A DNA stretch of 14,266 nucleotides, taken from assembly GCA_025924295.1 (NCBI GenBank), contig JAICEG010000085.1, forward strand, positions 1 to 14,266, in the 5' to 3' direction. Below the pieces are notes generated by a model. The model was not told the DNA's origin, ran no database searches, and saw nothing but the letters and a program-made list of their open reading frames with translations. The stretch's first letter is position 1; every line of letters starts with the position of its first letter. Below, piece by piece: positions 1 to 7,643 of the stretch. Source of the stretch: Vicinamibacteria bacterium. GTDB taxonomy: Bacteria > Acidobacteriota > Vicinamibacteria > Vicinamibacterales > UBA2999. The position numbers and the translations under genes were made by a program.

Positions 1-558
1 CCGGTCCGTCCCGTGGCGCCCCCGAAGCCGCGATACAGAGAGGTTTCAGCCCCCGCTGGAACTGAGCTGGCGCTCGAACTGATAACACCGCTCACGAGCG
101 AGACCGCCCAGGTCGAGACTCCTGTGTCGGCAAAACTGCGGCGCTCGGTTGTCGTCGACGGGCTCACCGTGTTTCCTGCCGGGACCGTGTTCCATGGCAG
201 CGTGACAGAGGTCGAGCGCGCGGGGCGCGTTCGCGGACGTTCGCATCTGGCGTTCCGCTTCACGGAAGCGGAGATCCAGGGGCAGCGCGATCAGGCTCGT
301 ACGAACGTCGTCAGCTTCGAGGGTGAAGCGACGAAGAGTGAAGATGCGACCAAGGTCGGCGTGGGCGCTGGTGTCGGCGCTGCTATCGGAGGCCTTTTGG
401 GTGGCGGCAGTGGAGCCGCAAAGGGTGCGGCGATTGGTGGTGCGGCTGGCGCCGGCACAGTGCTGGCGACGCGCGGCCGTGACGTCAATCTGCCTGCAGG
501 CTCGGAAGTGAACACGACCCTCTCATCGTCGTTCGAGGTTCGCGTCGAACTCGAATGA
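1..558 (+). CDS. PAGT-repeat, glycine-zipper protein (5' partial)
   Basis: The frame is open from the first base, and the first possible start is a GTG at 13 (181 residues from there). The codons before it are also open, so the gene probably begins outside the window. Numbering from the GTG, a short motif occurs three times: PAGT at 14-17, PAGT at 55-58 and PAGS at 161-164. Each is followed by a beta-strand-like stretch. Between the second and third lies a Gly/Ala-rich segment (about 116-149) with small residues spaced as in glycine-zipper membrane or oligomerisation segments. The layout resembles beta-rich periplasmic proteins with VirB10/TrbI-like pieces, but the function is not recognisable. 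An export signal, if any, would be upstream. It converges on the CDGSH gene across a strong hairpin. Confidence 0.7.
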   Translation, partial: PVRPVAPPKPRYREVSAPAGTELALELITPLTSETAQVETPVSAKLRRSVVVDGLTVFPAGTVFHGSVTEVERAGRVRGRSHLAFRFTEAEIQGQRDQARTNVVSFEGEATKSEDATKVGVGAGVGAAIGGLLGGGSGAAKGAAIGGAAGAGTVLATRGRDVNLPAGSEVNTTLSSSFEVRVELE

Positions 559-570
559 GTCTGGCCACAC

Positions 571-610
571 CGGGCGTCATTTCGCGCTGAGTACAGCGCA
601 GTGACGCCCG
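571..610. terminator. two-tier hairpin between convergent genes
   Basis: A perfect 9-bp stem pairs 571-579 (CGGGCGTCA) with 602-610 (TGACGCCCG). It encloses a second perfect 6-bp stem, GCGCTG at 584-589 with CAGCGC at 594-599, around an AGTA loop. It begins 12 bases after the stop of the plus-strand gene and abuts the stop codon of the minus-strand CDGSH gene, so it is placed to end transcription from both sides. No real U-tract follows on either strand; the best is TCATTTCT on the plus side. It may work as a weak intrinsic terminator, an mRNA 3'-end stabiliser or a barrier to convergent transcription. Confidence 0.7.
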
Positions 611-814
611 TCATTTCTGCGCTTCGGACCCTCCGTCGAATTCAATCTTGCGATGCGTGCCGTCGCAAAAGGGCTTCGTCGAGGACGCGCCGCATCGGCA
701 GAGCGCGATCGGGCGGCGATCGATTGGATACGCCACGCCCTCCCAGTCAACGACCGTTGCCTCGTCGCTCTCGATCACGTACGGACCGTTACGGCGCAAT
801 CTGATCGTGATCAT
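611..814 (-). CDS. CDGSH iron-sulfur domain protein
   Basis: A 67-residue protein with one CDGSH-type [2Fe-2S] motif: C39, C41, C50 and H54, in CRCGASSTKPFCDGTH. This matches the family pattern C-x-C-x2-(S/T)-x3-P-x-C-D-G-(S/T)-H with the 3Cys-1His ligand set. Family members are small electron-transfer or redox-sensing proteins; bacterial single-motif forms like this are soluble and mostly uncharacterised. No membrane segment is visible, unlike mitoNEET. It is the last gene of the minus-strand run, starting at an ATG 10 bases after the CoA-binding gene, with an AGGG just upstream. The stop abuts the 571-610 hairpin. The assignment is firm; the physiological role is unknown. Confidence 0.9.
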   Translation of the reverse strand: MITIRLRRNGPYVIESDEATVVDWEGVAYPIDRRPIALCRCGASSTKPFCDGTHRKIEFDGGSEAQK

Positions 815-824
815 GGCCCTACTT

Positions 825-1196
825 TCAGAACTGGCTCGGGCTGCGCCCGATCCCGACGATGCTGCACGCGTAGATCAGGTTCAGCTTTCGCCGCTTCGCT
901 TCGGCCATCAGGCTGTCGCTTTCGGCGCCCGGGTTGATCCAGATCTCGGGAATCTGTTTCTTCTCGAACTCCGGTAGCAGGCTCTCGGCAACGTCCGGCT
1001 GGACATACACGGTCGCCATCTCAATCGGGCCAGGCACATCGAGCACCGATGAGTACGTCTGCAATCCCTCGACGGCCTCTTCATTCGGATTGATGGCGTA
1101 TACCGTGTAGCCCTCTGCGACGAAGGCACGGAGGGCCTTGTTGCCGAACTTGCGTCGATCGCTCGAGGCGCCGACCACGGCTACGGTCTTGTTCAT
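825..1196 (-). CDS. CoA-binding domain protein (YccU-like)
   Basis: A 123-residue single-domain Rossmann protein. It opens with a beta strand and the nucleotide-binding turn VAVVGASSDRRKFG (about 5-18), as in the CoA-binding domain of succinyl-CoA ligases and the stand-alone YccU/CoA_binding_2 family. VEGLQTYSSVLDVPGPIEMA and the later EIWINPGAES also follow the family pattern (in YccU-like proteins the last part reads close to vWlQpGa). Such proteins bind CoA or an acyl-CoA, but no reaction is established for them. There is no ligase or ATP-grasp domain, so it is not an acyl-CoA synthetase. The ATG at 1196 lies 24 bases after the glcD-type gene, within the run. A GATAAT sequence sits just upstream (1203-1208, minus strand). 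Confidence 0.88.
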   Translation of the reverse strand: MNKTVAVVGASSDRRKFGNKALRAFVAEGYTVYAINPNEEAVEGLQTYSSVLDVPGPIEMATVYVQPDVAESLLPEFEKKQIPEIWINPGAESDSLMAEAKRRKLNLIYACSIVGIGRSPSQF

Positions 1197-1220
1197 GCCT
1201 GGATTATCGCAAGGAACGTG

Positions 1221-2597
1221 CTACGGGAATATCTTTCCCGGATTCAGGATGCCTGCGGGATCGAACGCTGTCTTGACGCGCTTCATGAGCGCGATCTCCT
1301 CTTCGGAGAGCTCGATCGACAGATATGGTGCCTTGGCAAACCCGATGCCATGCTCGCCGCTGATCGAGCCTTCGAGAGCCACGACTCGCTCGAACAGTTG
1401 CCGCTCCGCCGCGCGGGCTCGTTTCAACTCGTCAGCGTCCTCCTTGTCGACCATGAGGTTGACATGAATGTTGCCATCGCCGGCATGGCCGAAGGACGCG
1501 ACGCGAAGCCGGTATACCCGCGCAAGCTCCGTCACGGCATCGAGCAACTGCGGAATACGCCCGCGCGGCACGACCACGTCGTGGTTGATCTTCAGCAGCC
1601 CGGTCGCGCGCAGCGCGAGCGACAGTTGTCGCCTGACACTCCAGAGATCCTCGCGCTCGGCTTCGCTCGCGGACCGGCGAATCTCCATCGCACCGGCAGC
1701 GCGACAGGCTTCCTCGACGAGGCGATTCTCCGCTCCAACTGCCGCCTCCCCGCCGTCGCATTCGACGATGACCATTGCGCTTGCGCCCGGTGGGACCACG
1801 CTGCGCCCGAGGTAGGCCTCGACCGCACGCAACGACTCACCGTCGACGAGCTCGATGGCTGCGGGCACGACGCGACGGCCGATCAATCCCGTCACGGCAT
1901 CGACCGCTTGCCGCACGTCGCTGAAGGTGGCCGCAAGCGTCGCCCGCACCGAAGGCTTGGGAATCAGCCGCAGTGTCACCCTGGTGATGATCGCCAGCGT
2001 GCCTTCGGATCCGACGAGCAACTGCGAGAGATCGTAGCCAACGACGTTCTTGACGGCCTTCGAACCGGTCCGCACGATCTCCCCGGTTGGCAGCACCGCT
2101 TCGAGCGCCAGCACGTAGCGCTTCGTCGTGCCGTATTTGAAGGCGCGGGGACCGCCGGCGCATTCGGCCACGTTGCCGCCAATGGACGAGGACTCGAGGC
2201 TGGCGGGATCGGGCGGATAGAACAGCCCGACGCGCTCGACCGCGCGCTGGAGATCCGCGTTGATCACGTTGGGCTCGACCACGGCGAGGAGATTGACCTC
2301 GTCGATCTCGAGGATTCGATTCATTCGCTCGAGCGAGAGGACGACTCCCCCACGCGTCGGCACGGCGCCGCCGGTATATCCGGTGCCTGCGCCGCGGACG
2401 ACGAGCGGCACCCGGTGCTCGGTGCACAGCCGGGCGACGTTGGCGATCTCGCCTGCCGTGGCCGGGATGACAACCAGGTCGGGCAGGTGCGCCTGCCCCA
2501 GCGCATCGGCGGCATACGCCGCGCGCGACGCGTCATCGTCGCGAACGTGGTCGACACCAACCGCGCGAGCGACCGATTCACGAAAGCTGAGTGACAC
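1221..2597 (-). CDS. FAD-linked oxidase, GlcD/D-lactate dehydrogenase type
   Basis: A 458-residue flavoprotein of the FAD_binding_4/FAD-oxidase_C family, which oxidises D-2-hydroxyacids such as glycolate or D-lactate. The PCMH-type FAD domain shows PDLVVIPATAGEI (39-51), RGAGTGYTGG (68-77), a PPDP...SSSIGGNVAE stretch (128-145) and YDLSQLLVGSEGTLAIIT (188-205). The C-terminal domain shows DVVVPRGRIP (340-349), FGHAGDGNIHVN with H371 and H378 (369-380), SGEHGIG (413-419) and the closing DPAGILNPGKIF. Length is normal for GlcD. No GlcE, GlcF or iron-sulfur partner is nearby, so the substrate and electron acceptor cannot be assigned. It starts at a GTG two bases after the aminotransferase stop, implying coupled translation. 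Confidence 0.92.
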   Translation of the reverse strand: MSLSFRESVARAVGVDHVRDDDASRAAYAADALGQAHLPDLVVIPATAGEIANVARLCTEHRVPLVVRGAGTGYTGGAVPTRGGVVLSLERMNRILEIDEVNLLAVVEPNVINADLQRAVERVGLFYPPDPASLESSSIGGNVAECAGGPRAFKYGTTKRYVLALEAVLPTGEIVRTGSKAVKNVVGYDLSQLLVGSEGTLAIITRVTLRLIPKPSVRATLAATFSDVRQAVDAVTGLIGRRVVPAAIELVDGESLRAVEAYLGRSVVPPGASAMVIVECDGGEAAVGAENRLVEEACRAAGAMEIRRSASEAEREDLWSVRRQLSLALRATGLLKINHDVVVPRGRIPQLLDAVTELARVYRLRVASFGHAGDGNIHVNLMVDKEDADELKRARAAERQLFERVVALEGSISGEHGIGFAKAPYLSIELSEEEIALMKRVKTAFDPAGILNPGKIFP

Positions 2598-2599
2598 GA

Positions 2600-3808
2600 T
2601 CAGTGCGCGGCGCCGGCTCCGGACCGCTGCAGCGACTCGACGAAACGCAACATGCGCGTTGCTCCCTCGCGCAGTCGATCCATAGACGTCGCATACGAGA
2701 TCCGAATGTAGCCGGGCGCGGCAAAGCCTTCACCGGGGACGACCACCACATGCTCGCGCTCGAGCAGCGCCTGTGCGAAGTCGGCGGACGTGCGCATGCC
2801 GCCCTCAGAGAGCAGGGCGGAAACGTCGGGAAACAGGTAGAACGCCCCGCCGGGTTTTACACAACGAAAGCCCGGATGCGCCGTGAGCCAGCCGTGAATG
2901 CTGTCGCGTCGCTTCCGATATTCGTCCAGCATGTCGAACACCGGGTCCTGCGGGCCCTTGAGCGCGGCGAGCGCGGCCTTCTGCGTAATCGAGGTGATGT
3001 TGGACGTCGACTGCCCCTGGATCATGTTGAACGCGGCCGTCAGTTCCTTCGGCGCGACGCTCCAGCCGCAGCGCCACCCGGTCATCGCGTATCCCTTCGA
3101 TGCCGAGCCGGCCAGCACGGTGCGATCGCGGTGACGCGCGAAGAGGACCCTGGGCAGGTTGTGAGCGACCGGGTCGTAAATCAGTTGCTCGTAGCAGAGG
3201 TCGACAACGATCCAGATACCACGCGCAGCCGCTGCGTCGGCAATCGCCGCCACGGTGCCTTCATCGATGAGCGCACCGGTTGGATTGCTGGGCGAGTTGA
3301 GGATGATCGCCTTTGTCTTCGGTGTGATCGCCGAGATCATCGCCTCGGCACGCACGGCAAAGCTGTCCTCGGATTTCGTGTTGACCACGACGGGCGTGGC
3401 GCCCATCAGCTTCACCTGCTCCGGGATCGTCGGCCAGCAGGGCGCGTGAACGATCACCTCGTCGCCGGGATCGTAGAGCGCCATCGCCGTGTTGAAGAGC
3501 GCCTGCTTGCCGCCCACGGTGATGAGCACCTCGGTTTGGGCGATGTCGATCCCGTAGTCCTGGCGGTATCGCGCGCAGACGGCGTCGCGTAGCTCGGGAA
3601 TGCCGGGCGCGACCGTGTAGCGCGTGAAATTGGCGTCGATGGCCGACTTCCCTGCCTGCTTCACGTGTGCCGGTGTTGCGAAGTCCGGTTCGCCGGCACT
3701 GAAGTCGACGACGTCGAACCCCGCGCGTCGCAGCCGCTCGGCCTCGGCCGCGACCTTGAGGGTTGCGGACACCGACACCTGCTCGAGACGACGGGCAAAG
3801 GTGTTCAC
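2600..3808 (-). CDS. class I PLP-dependent aminotransferase (aspartate aminotransferase family)
   Basis: A 402-residue fold-type I aminotransferase of the AspC/AAT-Ib group, cytosolic. Visible are FSAGEPDFATP (36-46), Y64 in the FTRYT region, GGKQALFN (99-106) for phosphate binding, NSPSNPTG (171-178) with the substrate-carboxylate Asn, D203 and Y206 contacting the cofactor, the Schiff-base lysine K238 in GSASKGYAMTGWRCGW, and R369 in YIRISYA, the usual alpha-carboxylate arginine. All catalytic residues are present and length is normal. The likely reaction is amino transfer between aspartate (or a related amino acid) and 2-oxoglutarate; substrate range cannot be read from sequence. Its GTG start overlaps the coaD stop in a 4-base GTGA junction. 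Confidence 0.93.
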   Translation of the reverse strand: MNTFARRLEQVSVSATLKVAAEAERLRRAGFDVVDFSAGEPDFATPAHVKQAGKSAIDANFTRYTVAPGIPELRDAVCARYRQDYGIDIAQTEVLITVGGKQALFNTAMALYDPGDEVIVHAPCWPTIPEQVKLMGATPVVVNTKSEDSFAVRAEAMISAITPKTKAIILNSPSNPTGALIDEGTVAAIADAAAARGIWIVVDLCYEQLIYDPVAHNLPRVLFARHRDRTVLAGSASKGYAMTGWRCGWSVAPKELTAAFNMIQGQSTSNITSITQKAALAALKGPQDPVFDMLDEYRKRRDSIHGWLTAHPGFRCVKPGGAFYLFPDVSALLSEGGMRTSADFAQALLEREHVVVVPGEGFAAPGYIRISYATSMDRLREGATRMLRFVESLQRSGAGAAH

Positions 3809-4314
3809 GACTGCTTCCCGTGTTTGCGCCGCATCCAGGTCTCGACGGCCGACGGTACGAGGCCCGTCACCTGGCCACCGAGGCTGAACACTTCCTTGAT
3901 GAGCCGCGAGCTCAGATACGTGTACTGTTCTGCCGGCATCATGAAGACCGTCTCGAGCGACGGCTCGAGGTGCCGATTCATCAGCGCCATCTGGAACTCG
4001 TACTCGTAGTCCGAAACCGCGCGAATCCCCCGGATGATCGCGCTGGCGCGCCGACGCCGCGCGTAATCCACGAGCAGCCCGTCGAAGGTATCGACCTCGA
4101 CGTTGGGGTACTCGGAGAATACCTCACGGATGATCGTGACGCGTTCCTCGGGCGTGAACAGCGGCTTCTTCTCCTGGTTGACGAGCACCGCGACCAGCAC
4201 GCGCTCGAACAGATGCGCGCTGCGCAGGATGATGTCGACGTGACCGTTGGTGATCGGATCGAATGAGCCGGGAAAGATCGCCAGGCGGCCATTCGGGGGC
4301 TCAGGTGGGCTCAT
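3805..4314 (-). CDS. coaD: phosphopantetheine adenylyltransferase
   Basis: A 169-residue nucleotidyltransferase that joins 4'-phosphopantetheine and ATP to give dephospho-CoA, the penultimate step of CoA synthesis. The signature is intact: FPGSFDPITNGH (14-25) contains the TxGH-type ATP-binding motif (T22, G24, H25). RRRASAIIRGIRAVSDYEYEFQMALMN follows the family closely, and the late TYLSSRLIKEV corresponds to the ISSxxVR/K motif. About ten residues (MSPPEPPNGR) precede the conserved core, slightly more than usual. The ATG overlaps the rsmD stop in an ATGA junction; rsmD-coaD order is common in bacteria. Confidence 0.96.
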   Translation of the reverse strand: MSPPEPPNGRLAIFPGSFDPITNGHVDIILRSAHLFERVLVAVLVNQEKKPLFTPEERVTIIREVFSEYPNVEVDTFDGLLVDYARRRRASAIIRGIRAVSDYEYEFQMALMNRHLEPSLETVFMMPAEQYTYLSSRLIKEVFSLGGQVTGLVPSAVETWMRRKHGKQS

Positions 4315-4877
4315 ACATGCTCCGCCAGATGCGACGCGCGCCTGGCCCGGATGAACATCGTCAATGTGCTGTCGCCGGATCTGACGTCACGTACCCGTTC
4401 GAGCGCGAGTGGCACGTCAGGCTCCAGGCGTGTGGCGCGCTCGAGCACGACGAGCCCTTCCGACGAGAGCAGGCCGGCCGCCCGATCGAGCACGTCTTGA
4501 ATGTTCCTGATCTCGTACGGTGGATCCAGCAGGATCAGATCGAAGCCGCCGATGTCACCGTTCCGCCAGGTCAGAAAGTCACTGCAAGCGATAGTATAGC
4601 TGCCGCCCTCCATCCCGCACAGGTGCGCGTTCTCCTCGATGAGCGCCGCCGCGCGACGATCGCGTTCGATGAACGTGACATGCGCCGCATCCCGACTGAT
4701 CGCCTCGATACCAAGCGCACCAGTACCAGCATATCCATCGAGCACTCGCGCGCCCGCGATGCGTGGCGCGAGGATGTTGAACAGCGTCTCGCGCAGCTTG
4801 TCCGAGGTCGGCCTGAGGCCTTCCCACTTCGGCGTCTTCAGCCGTCGACCTTTGAAGCGACCGGCGATCACGCGCAA
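4311..4877 (-). CDS. rsmD: 16S rRNA (guanine(966)-N2)-methyltransferase
   Basis: RsmD methylates G966 of 16S rRNA, using S-adenosylmethionine, during small-subunit assembly. From the TTG at 4877 the protein has 188 residues and begins MRVIAGRFKGRRL, exactly where the family normally starts. It continues with LRPTSDKLRETLFNIL (21-36), SAM motif I VLDGYAGTGALG (45-56) and the catalytic DPPY (118-121). Motif I has DGYAGTG where LDLFAGTG is usual. A GTG at 4916 would add 13 residues (MAGAVRADRGRLT) that overlap recG and lack homology or a ribosome site. The TTG has GAGG ten bases upstream and lies two bases after the recG stop, so I prefer it. Confidence 0.93.
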   Translation of the reverse strand: MRVIAGRFKGRRLKTPKWEGLRPTSDKLRETLFNILAPRIAGARVLDGYAGTGALGIEAISRDAAHVTFIERDRRAAALIEENAHLCGMEGGSYTIACSDFLTWRNGDIGGFDLILLDPPYEIRNIQDVLDRAAGLLSSEGLVVLERATRLEPDVPLALERVRDVRSGDSTLTMFIRARRASHLAEHV

Positions 4878-4879
4878 CG

Positions 4880-6853
4880 TCAGCCGACCTCGATCAGCCC
4901 GAACTGCTCCTGCCACCGCAGCTGCACGAACGACTTGAGCTCCTCGGTGAGGCCGCCCTCATCGACGAGGCGACGGGCTTCGTGATGTGCAGACTCCATG
5001 ATGTCGCGATCCCGCACCAGATCCCCTGTCCGCAGTTTCGGCAACCCCGACTGTCTGGTACCGAAGACGTCCCCGGGACCTCGCAGCTCCAGGTCACGCT
5101 CGGCGATCAGAAAGCCGTCGTTGGTCGAGGCCATGGTCTTCAGGCGTTCGCGTGCATCGTCGGTCCACGGCGCCTGATACAGCAGCACGCACACCGATTC
5201 AGCCGCTCCCCGTCCGACTCTGCCCCGCAGCTGGTGGAGTTGCGACAACCCGAAACGTTCGGCGTGTTCGACCACCATGACCGACGCATTTGGTACGTCG
5301 ACACCGACCTCGACCACGGTCGTTGACACCAGCACCTGGGTGTGCCCCGCGATGAACGACTGCATGACGTGATCCTTGGCGTCCTGCTTCATGCGTCCGT
5401 GCAGCAACGCCACGCGATACGCAGGAAAGACTTCTGACTGCAGGTGGTCGGCCATCTCGGTTGCCGATCGGAGATCGACCTTCTCGGATTCCTCGACCAG
5501 CGGATAGATGATGTATGCCTGCCGCCCTCGATCCAGTTCTTCTCGAATCAGCGCGAACACTTCGTCGCGTCGCGACTCAGGTTTGACGAGCGTGCGCACC
5601 GGCTTGCGGCCGGGTGGCAGGTCGGTGATCTTCGAGACCTCGAGCTCGCTGTAGTCGGTCAACGCCAGCGTTCGCGGAATCGGCGTCGCGGTCATGAGGA
5701 GCACGTCAGGCCGCAGTCCCTTGTCACGCAGCGTCGCACGCTGCTCGACACCAAACCGATGCTGTTCGTCGATGACGACGAGCCCCAGCTTATGGAACGT
5801 GACCGCTTCCTGCACCAGCGCGTGGGTACCCACGACGAGATGGGTGGTGCCGCGCTCGATGTGCGACGTGACGGTGTGCTTCTGGAGACCCGGCGTGTTG
5901 CCGGTCAGCAGGTCCACCCGGAACCGCGACGAGGCCAGCAGGCGCGCGATGTTCGAGAAGTGCTGGTTCGCCAGGATTTCTGTCGGCGCCATGAAGGCGA
6001 CCTGCAGGCCGTTCTCCATTGCCACGATGGCCGCCAGCAACGCCACGATGGTCTTCCCCGCGCCGACATCGCCTTGCAGCAATCGATGCATTGGCGCTGG
6101 CGACCGCATGTCGTCGACGATCTCCTTGGCGGCTTGACGCTGCCCCGGCGTCAGCTTGAACGGCAGCACGCTTGCGGCTGACTGACGGATTCGGTCATCG
6201 ACTGTGGGCACCCAGGGTTTGGGCTCCACGCTGCTGTCGTGCCTGCGCCACGCATGTCCCAACTGAAAGAGAAAAAATTCCTCGAAGATCAGCCGCCGCT
6301 GCGGCGGAGTTCGAAACGCGTTCAACGCATCGACAGAGGCTTCGTTCGGTGGGAAGTGCGACTCTTCGAGCGCAACTCGTCTCGGCACGAGGTCGAGCCG
6401 CTCGAGCAGGGACTGTGGCAGCGTCTCGGCGATGTCCGCTGGCAGTTGATCGAGCGCCTGTCTCACGATCCGGCGCTGCATGTTGGGAGTCACCGTTCCC
6501 GTCTTCTCGTAGAAGGGCACGATGCGCGCCGTCTTGACCGACGTCAGATCCTCGGAGACCAGTTCGTACTCGGGGTTCATGAAGTGGAGGCCGGTCGAAT
6601 CGAGCTTGACGTCGCCGAACACCACGACCTGGAGATGGGGCTTCAGGATGTCGGCCAGGAAGGCCTGGTTCATCCAGGTGCACCGGATCGACCCGCTCGC
6701 GTCGGCGATCACCGCATGAAAGATTCGAAATCCCCGCCGCCGGGTCATCGAGACGTTGGCCGCCTTGATCTCACCGAGGATTGCCGCCTTGACGCCGGGC
6801 CGAAGCGACGCGATCGGCTGCATGCGGCTCCGGTCTTCGTACCGGAACGGCAA
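4880..6853 (-). CDS. recG: ATP-dependent DNA helicase RecG
   Basis: RecG is a superfamily 2 helicase that remodels stalled forks and branched DNA. From the TTG at 6853 there are 657 residues. The wedge (OB-fold) region covers roughly 1-130. The motor shows LTPGQRQA (234-241), Walker A GDVGAGKT (261-268), MAPTEILANQHF (288-299), the DEQH-type box DEQHRFGVEQR (362-372), MTATPIPRTLA (387-397) and the late LHQLRGRVGRG. The annotated start is simply the first TTG; the frame carries on upstream with strongly RecG-like sequence (entry 6854-6961), so the real protein is probably about 30-40 residues longer. The stop lies two bases before the preferred rsmD start. Confidence 0.95.
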   Translation of the reverse strand: MPFRYEDRSRMQPIASLRPGVKAAILGEIKAANVSMTRRRGFRIFHAVIADASGSIRCTWMNQAFLADILKPHLQVVVFGDVKLDSTGLHFMNPEYELVSEDLTSVKTARIVPFYEKTGTVTPNMQRRIVRQALDQLPADIAETLPQSLLERLDLVPRRVALEESHFPPNEASVDALNAFRTPPQRRLIFEEFFLFQLGHAWRRHDSSVEPKPWVPTVDDRIRQSAASVLPFKLTPGQRQAAKEIVDDMRSPAPMHRLLQGDVGAGKTIVALLAAIVAMENGLQVAFMAPTEILANQHFSNIARLLASSRFRVDLLTGNTPGLQKHTVTSHIERGTTHLVVGTHALVQEAVTFHKLGLVVIDEQHRFGVEQRATLRDKGLRPDVLLMTATPIPRTLALTDYSELEVSKITDLPPGRKPVRTLVKPESRRDEVFALIREELDRGRQAYIIYPLVEESEKVDLRSATEMADHLQSEVFPAYRVALLHGRMKQDAKDHVMQSFIAGHTQVLVSTTVVEVGVDVPNASVMVVEHAERFGLSQLHQLRGRVGRGAAESVCVLLYQAPWTDDARERLKTMASTNDGFLIAERDLELRGPGDVFGTRQSGLPKLRTGDLVRDRDIMESAHHEARRLVDEGGLTEELKSFVQLRWQEQFGLIEVG

Positions 6854-6961
6854 GCGGTACAGCAGATCTTCGACGGTAACGAGGCCCGCCCGTTTGAGGT
6901 CAGCCGCTTTTCGCGGCCCGACGCCTTTCAGGAATTGAAGAGGAGTGGAGAGCGTATCCGT
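6854..6961 (-). other. recG: probable N-terminal extension of RecG with no standard start codon
   Basis: Reading the recG frame upstream of the TTG at 6853 gives TDTLSTPLQFLKGVGPRKAA, then DLKRAGLVTVEDLLYR, leading into LPFRYEDRS. This matches the N terminus of known RecG proteins; E. coli RecG, from memory, has LSSLTGVG ... LHTVQDLLLHLPLRYEDR. The match implies that the stretch is translated. Yet between the in-frame TGA at 7064-7066 and 6853 I find no ATG, GTG or TTG; the only near-standard codons are CTG at 6931, 6865 and 6862, all inside or after the conserved part. An AAGGG at 6966-6970 lies just after the preceding stop (6976-6978), so coupled initiation on a rare codon (for example ACG at 6961 or 6955) is possible. 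A sequence error is the alternative. Confidence 0.72.
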
Positions 6962-6975
6962 CTGGCCCTTGTTGA

Positions 6976-7587
6976 CTACTGCACGACGACAGCCTGCCCC
7001 TGCCCGACTTCGATCTGCTTGATCTGCGCCGGAAGCGGGAACGGATCGTTCAGACGAACGCCTTCAGGGTTCTTCGAGGTTCTCGAGTAATAACCCACGA
7101 TGTCCTGCAACACCGAAGCTGGAACCGGGATGCCTGACACCGCAGCCTCTTCGACCAGGAATTTGCCGACGCCATCCTGCGTCTGCAACACACCACTCAA
7201 CGTCACGGGCAGACGCCCGCCAAGGTACGACCAGGGATCGAGAACGCGCCCCGTCGATCGCCCCTTCGCGATCTGCTCCAGATCGACCGTTGCCGCGGCG
7301 CTGAGTTTTCCGTTGCCGATGATGGTGACGCGCGGGTTGCTGACACCGGGGGGCAGCACCTCCTGGCCGTCATAGGCGAACCACGAATTGAGTTCGTTTT
7401 CGGTGAACGGTGTCCGCTGCGGTCCCTTTGCCTGGCCCTTGAGTCCAGTCACGCCGCGCGATGTCACCGCCGCCATCTTCCTGGTGAACGCATCAGCCTG
7501 CTGCGGGGAAACGCTCGCCGCCTGGCCGGCGCCGAGTCCTACGGCCGACAGAAGTACAAAGACCGCGACGCTGGAACGAGAGGACAT
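6976..7587 (-). CDS. exported protein of unknown function
   Basis: A 203-residue protein with a clear N-terminal signal peptide: MSSRSS, then the hydrophobic VAVFVLLSAVGLGAG, with a likely cut near AGQAA (about 20-25). The mature part contains FTENELNSWF (about 61-70) and alternating beta-strand patterns such as NPRVTIIGNGKLSAAATVDL, weakly reminiscent of lipid-binding LmeA/DUF2993-like (TULIP or AsmA-like) proteins. I do not recognise the family with confidence. No lipobox cysteine or later membrane span is seen, so it is probably periplasmic. It is the first gene of the minus-strand run; the ATG has GAGGT at good spacing (TGAGGTCGTTTT-ATG). Its stop at 6976 lies inside the open stretch upstream of recG. 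Confidence 0.82.
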   Translation of the reverse strand: MSSRSSVAVFVLLSAVGLGAGQAASVSPQQADAFTRKMAAVTSRGVTGLKGQAKGPQRTPFTENELNSWFAYDGQEVLPPGVSNPRVTIIGNGKLSAAATVDLEQIAKGRSTGRVLDPWSYLGGRLPVTLSGVLQTQDGVGKFLVEEAAVSGIPVPASVLQDIVGYYSRTSKNPEGVRLNDPFPLPAQIKQIEVGQGQAVVVQ

Positions 7588-7627
7588 AAAACGACCTCAG
7601 GGAAACAGGCCTTAGCTGGCTGGAGCG

Positions 7628-7636
7628 AGTGTAGCA
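7628..7636 (-). promoter_or_regulatory. possible extended -10 for the recG run
   Basis: On the minus strand, TGCTACACT forms a TGn extended -10 with TACACT (4 of 6 matches to TATAAT). No convincing -35 lies 16-18 bases upstream. Transcription would start near 7621, about 34 bases before the ATG of the secreted-protein gene. This is weak evidence, listed because the run must start somewhere in this 124-base divergent gap. Confidence 0.3.
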
Positions 7637-7643
7637 CCGGCCG

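Noticed and set aside
1218..2594. A 458-codon plus-strand open frame covering the GlcD-type gene
   Set aside because: It mirrors the minus-strand GlcD frame almost exactly; its translation is rich in Arg, His and Asp with no known motif, while the minus strand carries all GlcD motifs. It is a GC-rich shadow frame.
6272..6288. A T6 run in recG (GGAATTTTTTCTC on the minus strand) as a programmed frameshift or sequencing-slip site
   Set aside because: The frame stays correct through it and gives EEFFLFQLGH, a normal RecG sequence; no alternative product is suggested.
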